Part shown: positions 52,924-64,000 of the stretch, piece by piece | Position numbering within the stretch: position 1 is the first letter of the stretch | Layout: the number at the start of each line of letters is the position of its first letter | Source of the DNA: Pachypanchax playfairii | Lineage: Eukaryota; Chordata; Actinopteri; Cyprinodontiformes; Aplocheilidae | Reading direction: 5' to 3' | NCBI GenBank assembly: GCA_006937955.1 | Contig: SSNP01000001.1 | Coordinates: forward strand, 7,820,165-7,884,164 | DNA: 64,000 bases | Position numbers and translations under genes: made by a program | The notes under the pieces: generated by a model | Seen by the model: only the letters and a program-made list of their open reading frames with translations | Told to the model about the DNA's origin: nothing | The model's database searches: none

Positions 52924-54427
52924 CACACTAAAAACAGCTGGGTTATTTAATCTACTCAAACACTGGGTTGTGAAATGCTTCATCCATTTTGGGTTATTTA
53001 TATGGTATTTGGGTTGTTTGTATGGGACTTGGGTTATTTTTATGCAATGTATGTGCTGGGTTAAAATCAATCAACCCAACATTCATTGGTTGACTCAGCA
53101 CCTGGGTTGTTGTGACTCAGCACCTGGGTTGTCTTCCTCCACCATGAATCCACATGCTACGCTCCATTTTGGCTGTGATCTGAGCTGGGACAAGAAAACT
53201 CATCGTCGTGGAGAGGCAAATCAACCAAAAAAAGGTTTGTGATTCCCATCACATCTGTATTGCATTACCTATTGAAGTGGTCTCTGTATGTTGTTGAGAC
53301 CAGTTGGTTTGGCTAACAATGTAGCCAATATCATTAGCCTTTTACAAACAGTGCATGTGGCTTTGCTGTGACTTTCATAAACTGCTATTTGCCTGCTTAT
53401 TTTGTACATGTTAAAAATCCCGTGGCACTTCTGTACTTTACATATAAACAAAAGAGTAGTGTCTGTGGCAGAGGGAGTAGCTACAACTACATTAGTTGGT
53501 AGATATTTGTTCTTTACTCACTCATACGTTCACTTACTTGTTTTCATTCTTTCTTTTGTTGTGTTTTACCCTGGAACAAACATGGTGGAATACTTCCATG
53601 AGGCCAAGGCATCAAGACCAAACCCCTACGTCTTGATATTGGGAAATGATGATCAACATGTATCTCAGGCCTTGTCATTGTTGCTGGTCAAGCTTTAGAA
53701 CACAACACAGTGCTTCAGGCCATCAATGCCTGCTTCAAGAGATTCTTTATTTTAGACATTAAATATCCAAAGCAGTGTGAGCACGTGTGGACATTCCTGC
53801 AAAGTGCAAAATGCTAGGAGGGGAGTCTAAACTCGCAAAGTTTCCTCAAACTACCATACTTGCTAGCAAAAAGACTTGTTTGAAAAATGTACATTTTTAA
53901 CTGTTGTTAGGTGTTTTGCAATGAACGTTTTATAATTACATTGATTTTGTCTGCTCTTGACCTGAATCAGCTGATCTTCACATTTTATATTGTTTATATT
54001 TATATTAATACATTTCAAGGCAGTGCCTTGTAAAGATTTCACTATTGTTTAAGTGTTTGTGTTTTGTGACACTTTAATAGATATGGATAGTTGCAATTTT
54101 CTGTCCTATAGATTGTACTCTAATATGTTAGAATTAATTGGGCATATTGGTTAATTTGATCAAGCATTTGGTTAGAGTAAATAACACAATTAGTTGAAAG
54201 AACCCAGATTTTTTATTAATTTGGCCTAGCATTTGGGTAGAATAAATAACAGATATGTGTGGTTGAATTTACCCAGATATGTGGTTATTTTCACCCATAA
54301 TTTGGGTGGAATATTTAACTAATCTGCTGGGTTAAATGGAGGAAATGGAGGTGCAATATTGATCCAGTGGTTAGGTTATAAAACAGCACCAAAATGGGTT
54401 ATTTTTAACTCAATTGTTTTTAGTGTG
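52924..54427 (+). mobile_element. DNA transposon, 1504 bp, 13-bp TIRs and GGGTTA-rich ends
   Basis: CACACTAAAAACA at 52924-52936 is repeated as its exact reverse complement at 54415-54427. Both ends carry many GGGTTA/GGGTTG words, a layout typical of some fish hAT-like elements. No clear target duplication was found. Inside, on the + strand, is a broken coding remnant at 53575-53817, listed separately. Internal start and intron structure are unknown, and the superfamily is not proven. Confidence 0.65.
53575..53817 (+). pseudogene. Frameshifted C-terminal protein remnant inside the 1.5-kb transposon
   Basis: Frame one encodes TNMVEYFHEAKASRPNPYVL and then GNDDQHVSQA. At about 53670 one base appears to be missing. 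The next frame (from 53671) continues VIVAGQALEHN, then QAINACFKRFF and YPKQCEHVWTFLQ, to TAG at 53815-53817. The second part keeps a pattern (FK, F, then YP..C..VW.FLQ) that I recall from many uncharacterised fish proteins often found in repeat copies. Upstream exons were not identified. The function is unknown. Confidence 0.6.
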
Positions 54428-54642
54428 AATACTTTTTAAAATAAATTATATTTGATGAGGTATTTTTATTTTCAAGGTGACACTTTACTTCTAAGTTTTA
54501 TTAAGGATATGATATACTTTAAATTTAGTGAAGAATTGCAACATAGGTTCAAATTGGGCATTTTAATTATTCTACATTGTGGTTTTAAGCATTTGCAACT
54601 GCAATCATGTTGTGAACATAAAAAAAACCCAACATGCATATG

Positions 54643-54663
54643 TACTACTACTACTACTACTAC
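54643..54663 (+). repeat. (TAC)7 microsatellite
   Basis: Seven perfect TAC units directly before the repeat fragment that starts near 54666. Confidence 0.95.
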
Positions 54664-54664
54664 T

Positions 54665-54735
54665 GTCATTTAGCAGACGCTTTTATCCAAAGCGACTTAC
54701 ATTGAGAGAACATACAAGCAAGAATTCAAAGAGAA
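54665..54735 (+). repeat. Teleost dispersed repeat fragment (tcatttagcagacgc core)
   Basis: Contains tcatttagcagacgctttta followed by tccaaagcgacttaca, a conserved core shared by many teleost interspersed repeats. Its parent family is uncertain, and only a short fragment is present. Confidence 0.6.
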
Positions 54736-54774
54736 GGAAAAAAATATAAGGAGGCGGACTGTTTGGATATGTAC

Positions 54775-55235
54775 ATATTTATATTTGAGTTCAGCTGTAT
54801 TCAAGGTTGACTCATAAATAAATGCTTTACGCTCAAGTCAAATAGGTTCCAGTGTCACCACTCAAATGGGACATTTAATGATAGACTCCTTGAGGTTAGC
54901 AGTGTAGGTACCATGCAGACCCTCATGGATTGTACAGCTCAGTTATGTCACACAGGCATCTATAGTCAAATAAACGTTCGAGAGGATGGTATAAGAAACT
55001 GCACNATATTTATATTTGAGTTCAGCTGTATTCAAGGTTGACTCATAAATAAATGCTTTACGCTCAAGTCAAATAGGTTCCAGTGTCACCACTCAAATGG
55101 GACATTTAATGATAGACTCCTTGAGGTTAGCAGTGTAGGTACCATGCAGACCCTCATGGATTGTACAGCTCAGTTATGTCACACGGGCATCTATAGTCAA
55201 ATAAACGTTCGAGAGGATGGTATAAGAAACTGCAC
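54775..55235 (+). repeat. 230-bp tandem duplication meeting at an N
   Basis: 54775-55004 and 55006-55235 are the same 230 bases with a single difference seen (cacacaggc versus cacacgggc). One N at 55005 joins them. Near-identity with an ambiguous base exactly at the junction suggests an unmerged contig overlap rather than a real duplication. Confidence 0.9.
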
Positions 55236-58200
55236 TCAAGGTATTTAAAATGTTAGAAAATAGGATGTAGAAGAAATGAGTGCTCAAGTTTTAAAATAAA
55301 ATGGTTCAATTATAAAATCCATCCATCCAGGGTAAGAGAAGCCGGTGTCTTCTGGGTGAGAGGAAGTCATAAGGTTTCCCACTTTCCTTGCATGTGTTGC
55401 AGAGCCCTACTCTCATCTCGGCTAAACATTTGGATGGTCAAAAAAATTAAATGTCTGTAACGTGAGTTTGGTAACAAGACCTCAAATGCATGACACCAGA
55501 ATTAAAACAAAATCGTCAGGTGTGTGAAGGTGGAACTCAATAAGCGAATGATGGATGTAATCAACGAACAGGGCGGACAGTAGATAGTTCGAACACAGGT
55601 AAGAGTACAAGCTGTTTGATCTGGACTAGGGAAGAAGGTTGTTAGTGGGATGACGATTCAAGTCATAAACTTAAAAATTTCAGGCCAACACGTCCGGCAC
55701 ACAGACTATAAATCTTACTTCTAAAGCAAAGCAGTGTTTGCTCACCAAAAACAGATTAGCAAAAGCACAGACAGGCTGAGGCAAAAGACAATGTCATTCA
55801 CATCAAACAGGTTCAGAGTCCAAGTAATCTGATAAGGATGAACGATCCAAAAGGAACAGGCAAAAGGTGATGTCAAGGACAGTCCAAAGTCAAGAAACAC
55901 TACTGGAAAATAGGCAGACAGGAAACGAACCGACTGGGTTGTGTGCAAGTTAGGAAGCACAAAGCAATTTAACGAACGTGCAAAGTGCAAGTGGAACACA
56001 GAGGTTTAAATAGTGAGACAGACAGGTGTGGGAAGTGAGAGTGATTGACTAGGGACAGGTGTAGGACATAAACTAAATTACTAGGCAGGGAGTGAAGTGA
56101 CAGACAGAAGCACACAGACAACACTGAGAAACTAAGTGCCAACTCAGAAAGCTATTATGAACTAAACCCAAATAACATAAGAAAACAATAAAAGTTAGGG
56201 GAATCAGAGGACACAAACAGAAAGATGACACGAGGAGGGAACTAAACATGACAGAAATAGTAACAACTGCTTTTATAGAACTATAACTGAAAGTAGTTTG
56301 AGCTAAAATAACTTTTCATTTTGTTAATAGTTCTTGTTAGGGCTGCAAAGGTCAAAACGAGCATAAGCATCATGTGGACTTACTACTTTTTAGTAACTGA
56401 AAATAATGTTACTCCAGAAGTGGATTAGAAGGAGCTGAGTTCTGCCCCCAAGAAGTTACACTGTGAAAATCCCTTACATATAATGCTTTACAGTGGCTAG
56501 TGTGTCTCCTTTGTTCATGCTGCAGCACAATGCAAAGCTCCCAAAACATGACACATGATGCTTTTTTCTACCCTTCTTAGAAATGTGTTGCCACACCAAA
56601 TTCATGTACACCCTGCAGCATTTCTTGAGCTGCTCTGATATGACCATATAGTTTCGAGTTTGGGATTATGGGGCTCTAAACTCCTCAGTCATTTCCTTTC
56701 TTTAAAAGTCAGCATCCATTCTTGAGACTAGACCAATACAATGTCTGTTCTTACCTTTGTGTATGAAAAAAGAAAAGTTAAATTAAAGCTGTGAGACTGG
56801 AAAGTGTTGAACTCCTGAGATGAAAGACCTAATGCCTGCAGAGAGACACACACCTATATGGAAAGAGACAGGCAGTCTAATGCATAATCAAACACACCTG
56901 GACAGGTTTTTGTCTCCCCCTGTCAGTGCAGACTCAAAATAGCCCACTGGCTTTTGTAGTCAAGAAAAACTTGAAATGTCACACACTTAAGCAGTCTGTC
57001 TGTAGATTTTGTTTGATATTGATTGTAATAAAGAGAAATATATTACATTGACGCAATTACAAGCATCTGAGCTTTTTGAAAAGAATGGTAAGCAGTGAAA
57101 ACTTAACAAAAAACAAGACAAATATTGAAATGTTATTCTGAAGGTCCAAATTACAATTAAAACAGGTGCAAAACGCTCAGCGGCCGGAAAAAAAAGCAAC
57201 AGCTGATTTACTAACGATGTGCAGGTAAAACTGCGCCTGTTAAGCCTGACGTGAGCAGATACATTCATTTTCCGTATAAACTGATTTTTTTTCATTTTGG
57301 CTGCTTTTCGAAAAAGAAACAAAAACACTTCTTGTGTCACATACAGTCACATATGGTTCATACTTCCCCATATGGACACAACCACAAAATATTTCTTCAT
57401 TTTAAATAGATTACATATTTAATTCAATTTCTTACTTTTGTTTTAGGATTCACATTGTGACACTGTAGCACAGATTCACCATCCTATATTCACAATATAA
57501 TACATTCCTGTTGCCTAGAAACAGGGGTTGGCTGAAATTATGACAACAGATACCTTTATCTGTTTTTTTAAGAGTTGTTTAACGATTCTTACATTAAAAA
57601 AGGCAGCATCCCTCCATCACCCACCTCTCAATATTAATTGTAAACTTCACTTGTTTGTTGGTTTTAAGGAGTTTGAAGTTTCAAGCTGCTTGCTTGTTAG
57701 TTTCTTAATTGCAAACTGAAACACATTCTAATTTTCAACATCAAACATCAGTGAAAACTCCTGTATGCACTTCTTCAGCTGCTCTTTGCAGAATGCCTAA
57801 ATGTTTTTTTTCATGAAAAAGAGTGACGTATGGGAGATAAATTTAGTAGTTTCAAGATGACCCTATGGTTCAAGATGGTACAATCAGAAAATGATGTACC
57901 TTGGACTTGGAGTTCCGTTTGAATGGTTTTGGATGTTTTCCATTTTTACCATCTGGTCCACTTATTTGATCAATGTGAGGTTGCACATCCTCAAGTCCAT
58001 AATCTGGGAAATCAGCTATAGACTAATCAACCTTACATTAAAACAATATTGGCAGCTGTGGTCACAGGAATATGAAACTACTTGGAAATGATCTTGATCC
58101 CTTTATCTTTAACATGAAGATCTAAAATCGTCATCATGGTGCACCCAAAAGTAACAAACTCCACAATCACCTGCTTCTTCACTTTTATTGGCTGAAAGGC

Positions 58201-59811
58201 TTATGAAAATACACCTGAAATACTAATTAATGTTAAACAATTAGTTTTAAAACTAAGATGTGTTTTATTTACCCCAACACATACTAGGAATGTGGGGATA
58301 CTTTAAACAACAGGTTTTTTTAGCTTTAGGAAAAATGAAACACTGTTTAAATGAGCTGCAAGGGTACCAACAAATGTGAGCGCCTGTTGATGTGCAATAG
58401 AGAAATTGTCTTTAACCAACAGAGTCTTTCGAAATATGCTATTGTTATTCAATGTTATCTTTTTTTAACTGCCATATAACAAAACAAATGTCAACAAAAA
58501 TACATGTGAATTTGGTGCACTATAAATTAAATCAAACCTAAAAAAATCTATTTATTTTAAGAAAATCTATAGCTATGTTATGAAACATCAAAGTATCATA
58601 TATCCAAATATAGACAAGAATATAAAGTGAGCTGAGTTGATAAAATACAGGAAGACATCCGGATATAAATATACACTGGACTAGTCTTCACACAATTAAT
58701 TAGATATTACCTACATATTTTGAGGGTCCAAGGGTCCAGAGAACTCTCTGTAAGTCTCTTAATTATATATTGCTGCACATCTCCACCATCTCGCCTTCTG
58801 CGAAAATGCATTTTTTTAAATCCATGTGTTGGCCATTATAATTTGTATCATTATATCTTTCTCATTGTATCCACAATAGGACACAGTAGGGTTCCATGAG
58901 GTCCAACAGCAGCTCCAAATTGATTGCAAACATCATTATTTCCCTGAAGATTGTCTGTTATCTACCCTACATGTAGAAAAACATATATTAAAGGTCTCAT
59001 TTTGAAAAGGAGAAAATAAGACAAAGCTACTTTTACTTTTTGGGTAGTTTTTTGTAGTTTCTGACCCATGCTTATGAGTGCTTTTTCTTAAAGTAGCTAC
59101 AGTTTTACAAACTGTAAAACCTTTGTGTAAAATTTGGTTGATAAACATGAAAAAGCCACAAGCACAGAAAAAAGATGACAAAATAAAGTATGTCTAAAAC
59201 TGAGTAACAAAACCACTAAACTCACAAAAAACAATGAAAAAAAAAAAAAAAAAGCAAAACGCTAAATAAAAAATGAAGACACCAAACCATGACAGCAATA
59301 ATGTTTGAATTAAATTTTATTGAACAGACTTTTAAGTTACCTGTGTATAAAATCAACTATATTGAATAAATCTAAATAAATGTCAATTATAAATGCATAA
59401 AACCCCAATCAAAGTGTTGAAGAAAAACATGTTGTTTTCATCCTGACAGTTACAACAACTATATAATATTATCAATATATCCAACATGCTGGTGGTGGCC
59501 TTTTTCATGTATTACACATGTGCAAAATGAGGCAGTAAAGCTTTCATTTGTGAAAATATTGAGAAAGGAAATATAAACACTACCACAATATAGTTTATAC
59601 TTTCTAGTCTTTTGCAGTGGACCATTTTAGCAGTTATTAAATTAAAACCCATAAAAATGATTTAAAGGGAAAAAATACCACTGTTGGACTTTCCTGCCAT
59701 AGATCAAACTACTTTTTTTTAAAACTAGACTTCTTATAAAAAGAAGTGGACACTTTGCCAGGTCTGGAGAGATATCAATTAATAACATGTTGTTGCTTAT
59801 AAATATCCCTA

Positions 59812-59905
59812 ACTAACCTGCATGGTGGCACAGTTGATAGCACTGTTGCCATGCAGCGAGCAGGTCCTAGGTTCAAATCCAAACTTGGGCCTTTCTGCAT
59901 GGAGT
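59812..59905 (+). mobile_element. SINE-like head with tRNA-type promoter boxes
   Basis: The sequence tggtggcacagttgatagca resembles an A box, and ggttcaaatcc (about 59870-59880) is a good B box. It is followed by gggcctttctgcatggagtt, the family block also seen at 5510-5530. The rest of the element is missing downstream. It is not a functional tRNA gene: no cloverleaf is evident. Confidence 0.7.
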
Positions 59906-60626
59906 TTGAAAATAATGAATTTAATACATTGTTGTATCAAACTTGTATTGTGATTATGAAATATAAAAAGGCCATTTTCAAGAAAATACAGATAGCATTT
60001 TTGACAAATCATGTTGAGATGGAGTATTTGTGTTTCATACATGACATTTGTGGAGCTTATCTTCAAATCTCACAACAAACTGCCCATCAACAAACCTGAA
60101 AGCCAGGAAAGTATTTGATTTCAAGGGTTCCTCGGTAATGCTTGTTTTCTTTTTTTGTCTGAGTGAGTATTTCTTTTTTTTTTTCTTTTTCTGAAAGTGC
60201 AAACTCTGGAGATCTGTAATATTAAAGGACCTCTCAGTATTTCAAATTAGCTTTTCATGGTTAATTTTGCTGAGATATGTCTGTCAAAGAGGCGGTACTA
60301 AGTCAAAGAGCTGCATTTTTCATGAACTTTCATTAATTTGGTTGAATAATTCAGCAGGCTCTTTGATGAAAGCAGCATCACTCTCATTGCTCTCATGGTT
60401 GTCACTTTTTATACTTTGTATAAACAAGATTTCCTGAGTGTATTATGCAACCTAAATATGCTGCATTTGACAAACCAGAGTGTTCCTCATACTGTTGGCC
60501 TGTATTTTTTGAATAGTAGGCATTATAAATAAACATTAATAGTTCAAAATGCCCTCTTGATATAGTAATACATTTCAGCAAAGTCTTTGATGATGCCTCT
60601 TTCTGAAATGTCTAAAATTCTATTTA

Positions 60627-61990
60627 CACTGCTCACGAAATTAAAGGAATATTTTTTTAATCGGAGTATAGTATCAATTCAGTTAAACGTCTGGGATATT
60701 GATACGGTCAATTAAGTAGCAGAACAGGTTATTGATCACTGCCAGCTGTTGTGGTAGCTTATTAAAAATAAATAAATCAACAGGTGCACTAACAAATGAC
60801 CCCAAAAATAAGCAATGGTTTTGCAGCTGGAGACCAATGACATTTTGTCCCACCTTATTTGTTTTTGACCAGTTTTCAGTAGTATTACATTTGACTCAGG
60901 CCAGTGTCACTACTGGTGGCATGAGTTGATATTTGGACCCTACAAAAGTCACAAGTGGTCCATCTCCACCCGGGTGGCACATCAATGTGTGCCATTTCTT
61001 TGTTTGTTTAGCCCTGGTCAGGAGCATGGGAGATTCAAGGAGACAGAGTTCCTCAAGGAGAGCTGGATATGGCATGAAATGTATTTTACCCATTAGCAGG
61101 ACTGATATCTGCTCCTTTGTGCAAGGAGGAACAGAATGAGAACTGCCAACGCCCTACAAAGTGACATCCAGAGGGCCGCTGGTATCAATGTCTCTGACCA
61201 AGCCATTAGATAAGACTTAATGAGGGTGGCCTGAGGTCTCCATGTAGTCTAGTGGGTGTTGTGTTCAATGTCTAACACTGTGAAGCTTGACTGGCAATTA
61301 CCAGAGAGCACCAGAATTGTCATGTTATGTTTTTCAAAGTTTCACTCTGAGCTCATATGAAATAAATTACAGGGTCTGAAGAAGCTTGAACATCCCTGCA
61401 ACATTGTTCACTGTGATCAGTTATGTGGTGGTTAAGCATTGGTCTAAAAAAACAAAATTCATGGAGGGATATGCACAGGATAAATGATGGCATCCTGACT
61501 ACCATTAGGTTTTAAGCTAAAATCTTTAGAGCCATTGTTAGAACCTTTACTCCTGCAGTGGGTCCTGGGTTCCTCCTGGAGCATGATAAAGCCTGACATT
61601 ACAGTATGTTGCAAGAGGCAGTTCCTGGAGGAAGAAGGTATTGATACCACTAACTACCCTTCACATTCAGCTGACCTAAATCCAATAGAACATCTGTGGG
61701 ACAGAAGTTACCCATCTGACTGTCCACTGCAGCTAAGTGGTGCCCTGGTCAGGATCTGGGAGAAGATACCCCAGAACTTCATCTGTCATTTCCTAAGGAG
61801 TTGTCAGGCAACATACAAGCATGTAGGGGCAACACAAACAGGTGAGTACCATTTGGACCAGCCAGCTGCATGATCATATCATTGAACTAATTCATTGAAC
61901 CTTCTTAGATGGTCATGTTGATACCTAGTACATCTCAAAAGGTTTCTTTTAAATTTGTTTTCTTATCACTGACACATCATCAATGGCTTT
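60627..61990 (+). mobile_element. Degenerate Tc1/mariner-like element
   Basis: The left terminal sequence cactgctcacgaaattaaag follows a TA at 60625-60626, as for a known fish Tc1-like family whose ends read cactgctca. A transposase remnant lies inside. No matching right terminal repeat was seen between 61900 and 62300, so the 3' end is lost or too diverged; the end given is an estimate. Confidence 0.7.
60930..61872 (+). pseudogene. Tc1-like transposase pseudogene
   Basis: The clearest part is the frame at 61535-61872, with RQFLEEEGIDT, then DLNPIEHLWD, then ALVRIWEKIPQN. This is the C-terminal DDE region; the Glu of PIEHLWD is the third catalytic acidic residue. Upstream, the frame at 60933-61139 and neighbouring frames hold scattered N-terminal pieces such as GWHIN. 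Multiple stops and frameshifts make it inactive, and the second catalytic Asp lies in a damaged stretch near 61580. Confidence 0.75.
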
Positions 61991-63222
61991 TTTATTGGAT
62001 ACCCTCAGTTTTTTTTTCCTCAGGAAAAGTAAATATAATCATCTTTGAAATATGCACTAACAACCCACTCTTTGATCTTATAATAAGTAATACATGTACA
62101 CGGTGCATGGTCCATTTCCCATTCATTTTATCATGAAAAGGCAGAGGTTTACATTTACATTAAAGAAGAAGTGTTAAAGGCTTGTTTTCAAAAACCTAAC
62201 AACTCTCAGCCAAGCATGACTGGGCAAGCATATACCTTCCTAAAAGCATTTACTGGGAAAGTGTGTGTAACATCACAAGCGTTGTCAGTCTGTTAAAGTA
62301 ATACCATTCATCCATTCGTTCAAACATCCTGTAGGTCAGTGTTCTGGCAAACTGCTGTGAACTCTTTCTCCCTGCCAATCAGTTAGGTGAACCAGGTGGA
62401 ACTAATCTTCCAGGCAATCTGGGCGTGCCCGGTACGTGGCTCTGTTGTTTTTCTTGGACTGCAGTGCAAGAAGTGAGAGCAGCACTTGTGACACTGCAAA
62501 AGTGTGCAAACTCCATCTTTGGAGTCAAGGTGAGTGTGCAAGACCAAGCCCTCTACAAAACTGCAAAGGAAAGCCAGTAAGCACCATGTTGGCCTTGGCT
62601 TTTTGGCTAAAATTACATTAGGAATGTGGTGTGAGTGATACTCTGGATAACAGTCTCTCAACTCTTGTGACTTTGATTGGACTATCACAGTGAGTTGGTG
62701 TTATTTTAACCCAAAATGCTGTTGGGTTTATAAAACAAAGGGGGGTTAAAGGAAAGGCAGTTTAAAAAAAACACATTTATTTACATCTATTTAAAATATA
62801 CTGATTTTGATTTAAAATACTGAATACATTTTTGGGAAATATTTGCATGAAATAAATTAGACACCTTTTAATGTATTTCTTTATCAATTTAAATTTAATG
62901 TATTTGGAATATAGACAGCTTCACTAAGTTTACTTGGAATTGCATAATGTGAGCACAAGCAGGAGCTTACCCAGGATAGATGGCAGTGGACACGGCAGGT
63001 GTCTGAGTTAGTTAGCGACAAGCAAATTGCAAGGGATTCTTCACAAAGTAAACTTGTCACAGTATCTGACCAGGTTTGCTCTACAGGCAGTGGATCTGAG
63101 CGGAGAGCACATCTTTGAGGAGGTGTCCACAAGGCTAGAGGATCTGACAGGTAAGGAGCAGGCTAGAACTGCTATGTGAGGAGTCCAGGAGAGCAGTGGG
63201 TTAGTGTCAGCTGTCTGACAAC

Positions 63223-63280
63223 AGATAGTGGAACTAACAAATCCACTTCTGAGATAGTGGAACTAACAAATCCACTTCTG
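63223..63280 (+). repeat. 29-bp perfect tandem duplication
   Basis: The 29-base unit at 63223-63251 is repeated without change at 63252-63280. No known element was identified around it. Confidence 0.95.
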
Positions 63281-64000
63281 GTTAGCAGCTCTAACAATTT
63301 ATTAATATTCAAGTATCTTATTAAGGAGTTTTCAGGCAAGATTACTCCAGCATTTAACATCCAAATTCATAATGATACACAAACAGAGATCACTTGCAGG
63401 GAGGAGGGTTGATGCAGAAGTACCGGTGGGAACAAAGGCGAGTCAACAAGGAGAATCACGGTTCCAAAACATAATGTCCTACAGGTGAGTATTTTCCAGC
63501 AGGCAAGAGGTAAGTTTAGGGCTAATCCAGATAGGTACACAGAAAATCTGTAACAATTTTCAGAAAATGCTCATAAGAGAAACAGGTGTGTTCAACAAAC
63601 TCATGATTTGCTGACTGCCTGCTGTTCCTTAAAAAAGAAGCAGAACCAGCGGCTGCAGATGACAGGTAGGAAAAATACACAGGTGACAAAGGACATGCTG
63701 ATTTTACAACTGAATACATGATATGGCTTTAGAAATTAATGTTGTTTTACATGTTGTGTACTGCATAGATTAGGATTAATCTGTGAGATTACTACTGTTA
63801 CATGTCATCCAGAACCAAAACAACAGTGTCCAGTTGTCATCAGTGAGGCAGTTTATGTCTGAAAGGGAATTTAGAATGATCTTGTCAAGAGATACCTTTG
63901 TATCTATGAAAAGCAAAATAGAAGAAAAAAATAGTGTACAGACTTGACTTAAAGTTTTGACTCAGGTCCTTTTCAAAAACTGTACTGCAGATTGCATAAT

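Larger units (their letters stand above)
33011..64000. other. Gene-free 3' flank (about 31 kb)
   Basis: No exon-like open frame with recognisable homology was found. The region is AT-rich with decayed mobile elements and simple repeats, listed separately. A segment at about 55450-56250 is rich in short polypurine and CAGACAGG-like words and may be an old, unclassified repeat. A similar-looking segment is at about 63050-63720. Distal enhancers or long non-coding RNAs could be present but cannot be recognised from one sequence. Confidence 0.65.

Noticed and set aside
59812..59890. Possible tRNA gene
   Set aside because: A- and B-box-like words are present, but there is no cloverleaf or acceptor pairing and the SINE body follows directly.
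62690..62760. Short ttttaacccaaaatgctgttgggttt sequence, like the GGGTTA element ends
   Set aside because: Too short, and no partner end was found. Could be chance.
1..64000. CRISPR arrays, operons, rRNA genes or phage genes
   Set aside because: None seen. The architecture is that of an intron-rich vertebrate genome.

Overview
The window reads as vertebrate, most likely teleost fish, genomic DNA. It is AT-rich, holds widely spaced short exons with GT/AG splice sites, and carries fish-typical repeats: Tc1-like elements, a LINE end with an ATGG/GATG tail, tRNA-headed SINE-like copies and long microsatellites. Nothing in it looks bacterial: no operons, rRNA, tRNA or CRISPR arrays were seen.

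The only protein-coding gene I can support is the 3' part of a classical type II cadherin on the + strand, best matched to cadherin-12 (cdh12). Six exons (9143-9396, 15137-15273, 18441-18562, 25539-25656, 27416-27667, 31714-32225) join in frame to 464 residues. They cover the end of EC3, EC4, EC5, the transmembrane helix and the whole cytoplasmic tail with its p120- and beta-catenin-binding regions. Coding exon lengths are 254, 137, 122, 118 and 252 bp plus a last exon, as is typical of this family. The 5' exons (signal peptide, prodomain, EC1, EC2, most of EC3) are not in the window and must lie upstream. A 3' UTR with two AATAAA signals follows the stop codon.

Layout: 1-9142 is intron or upstream sequence with microsatellites and one SINE-like repeat. 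9143-33005 is the cadherin gene, with introns of 1.8-7.0 kb. Its first intron in the window carries a degenerate LINE reverse-transcriptase remnant that is itself split by a 579-bp CpG-rich DNA transposon. Its third intron carries a GATG-tailed LINE end and an assembly gap. From about 33000 to 64000 is a roughly 31-kb gene-free flank containing several decayed transposons: a 1.5-kb element with GGGTTA-like ends and a broken ORF, a Tc1-like transposase pseudogene, a 75-bp Tc1-type palindrome, a MITE candidate, SINE fragments and a degenerate minisatellite. It also holds a 230-bp tandem duplication that meets at an N and is probably an assembly artefact.

No new biological system was found. The most informative observations are the nested transposon insertion with an exact 3-bp target duplication, and the 1.5-kb element with a nearly intact but frameshifted protein remnant. 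All family names rest on recall of sequence families, since no search could be run.
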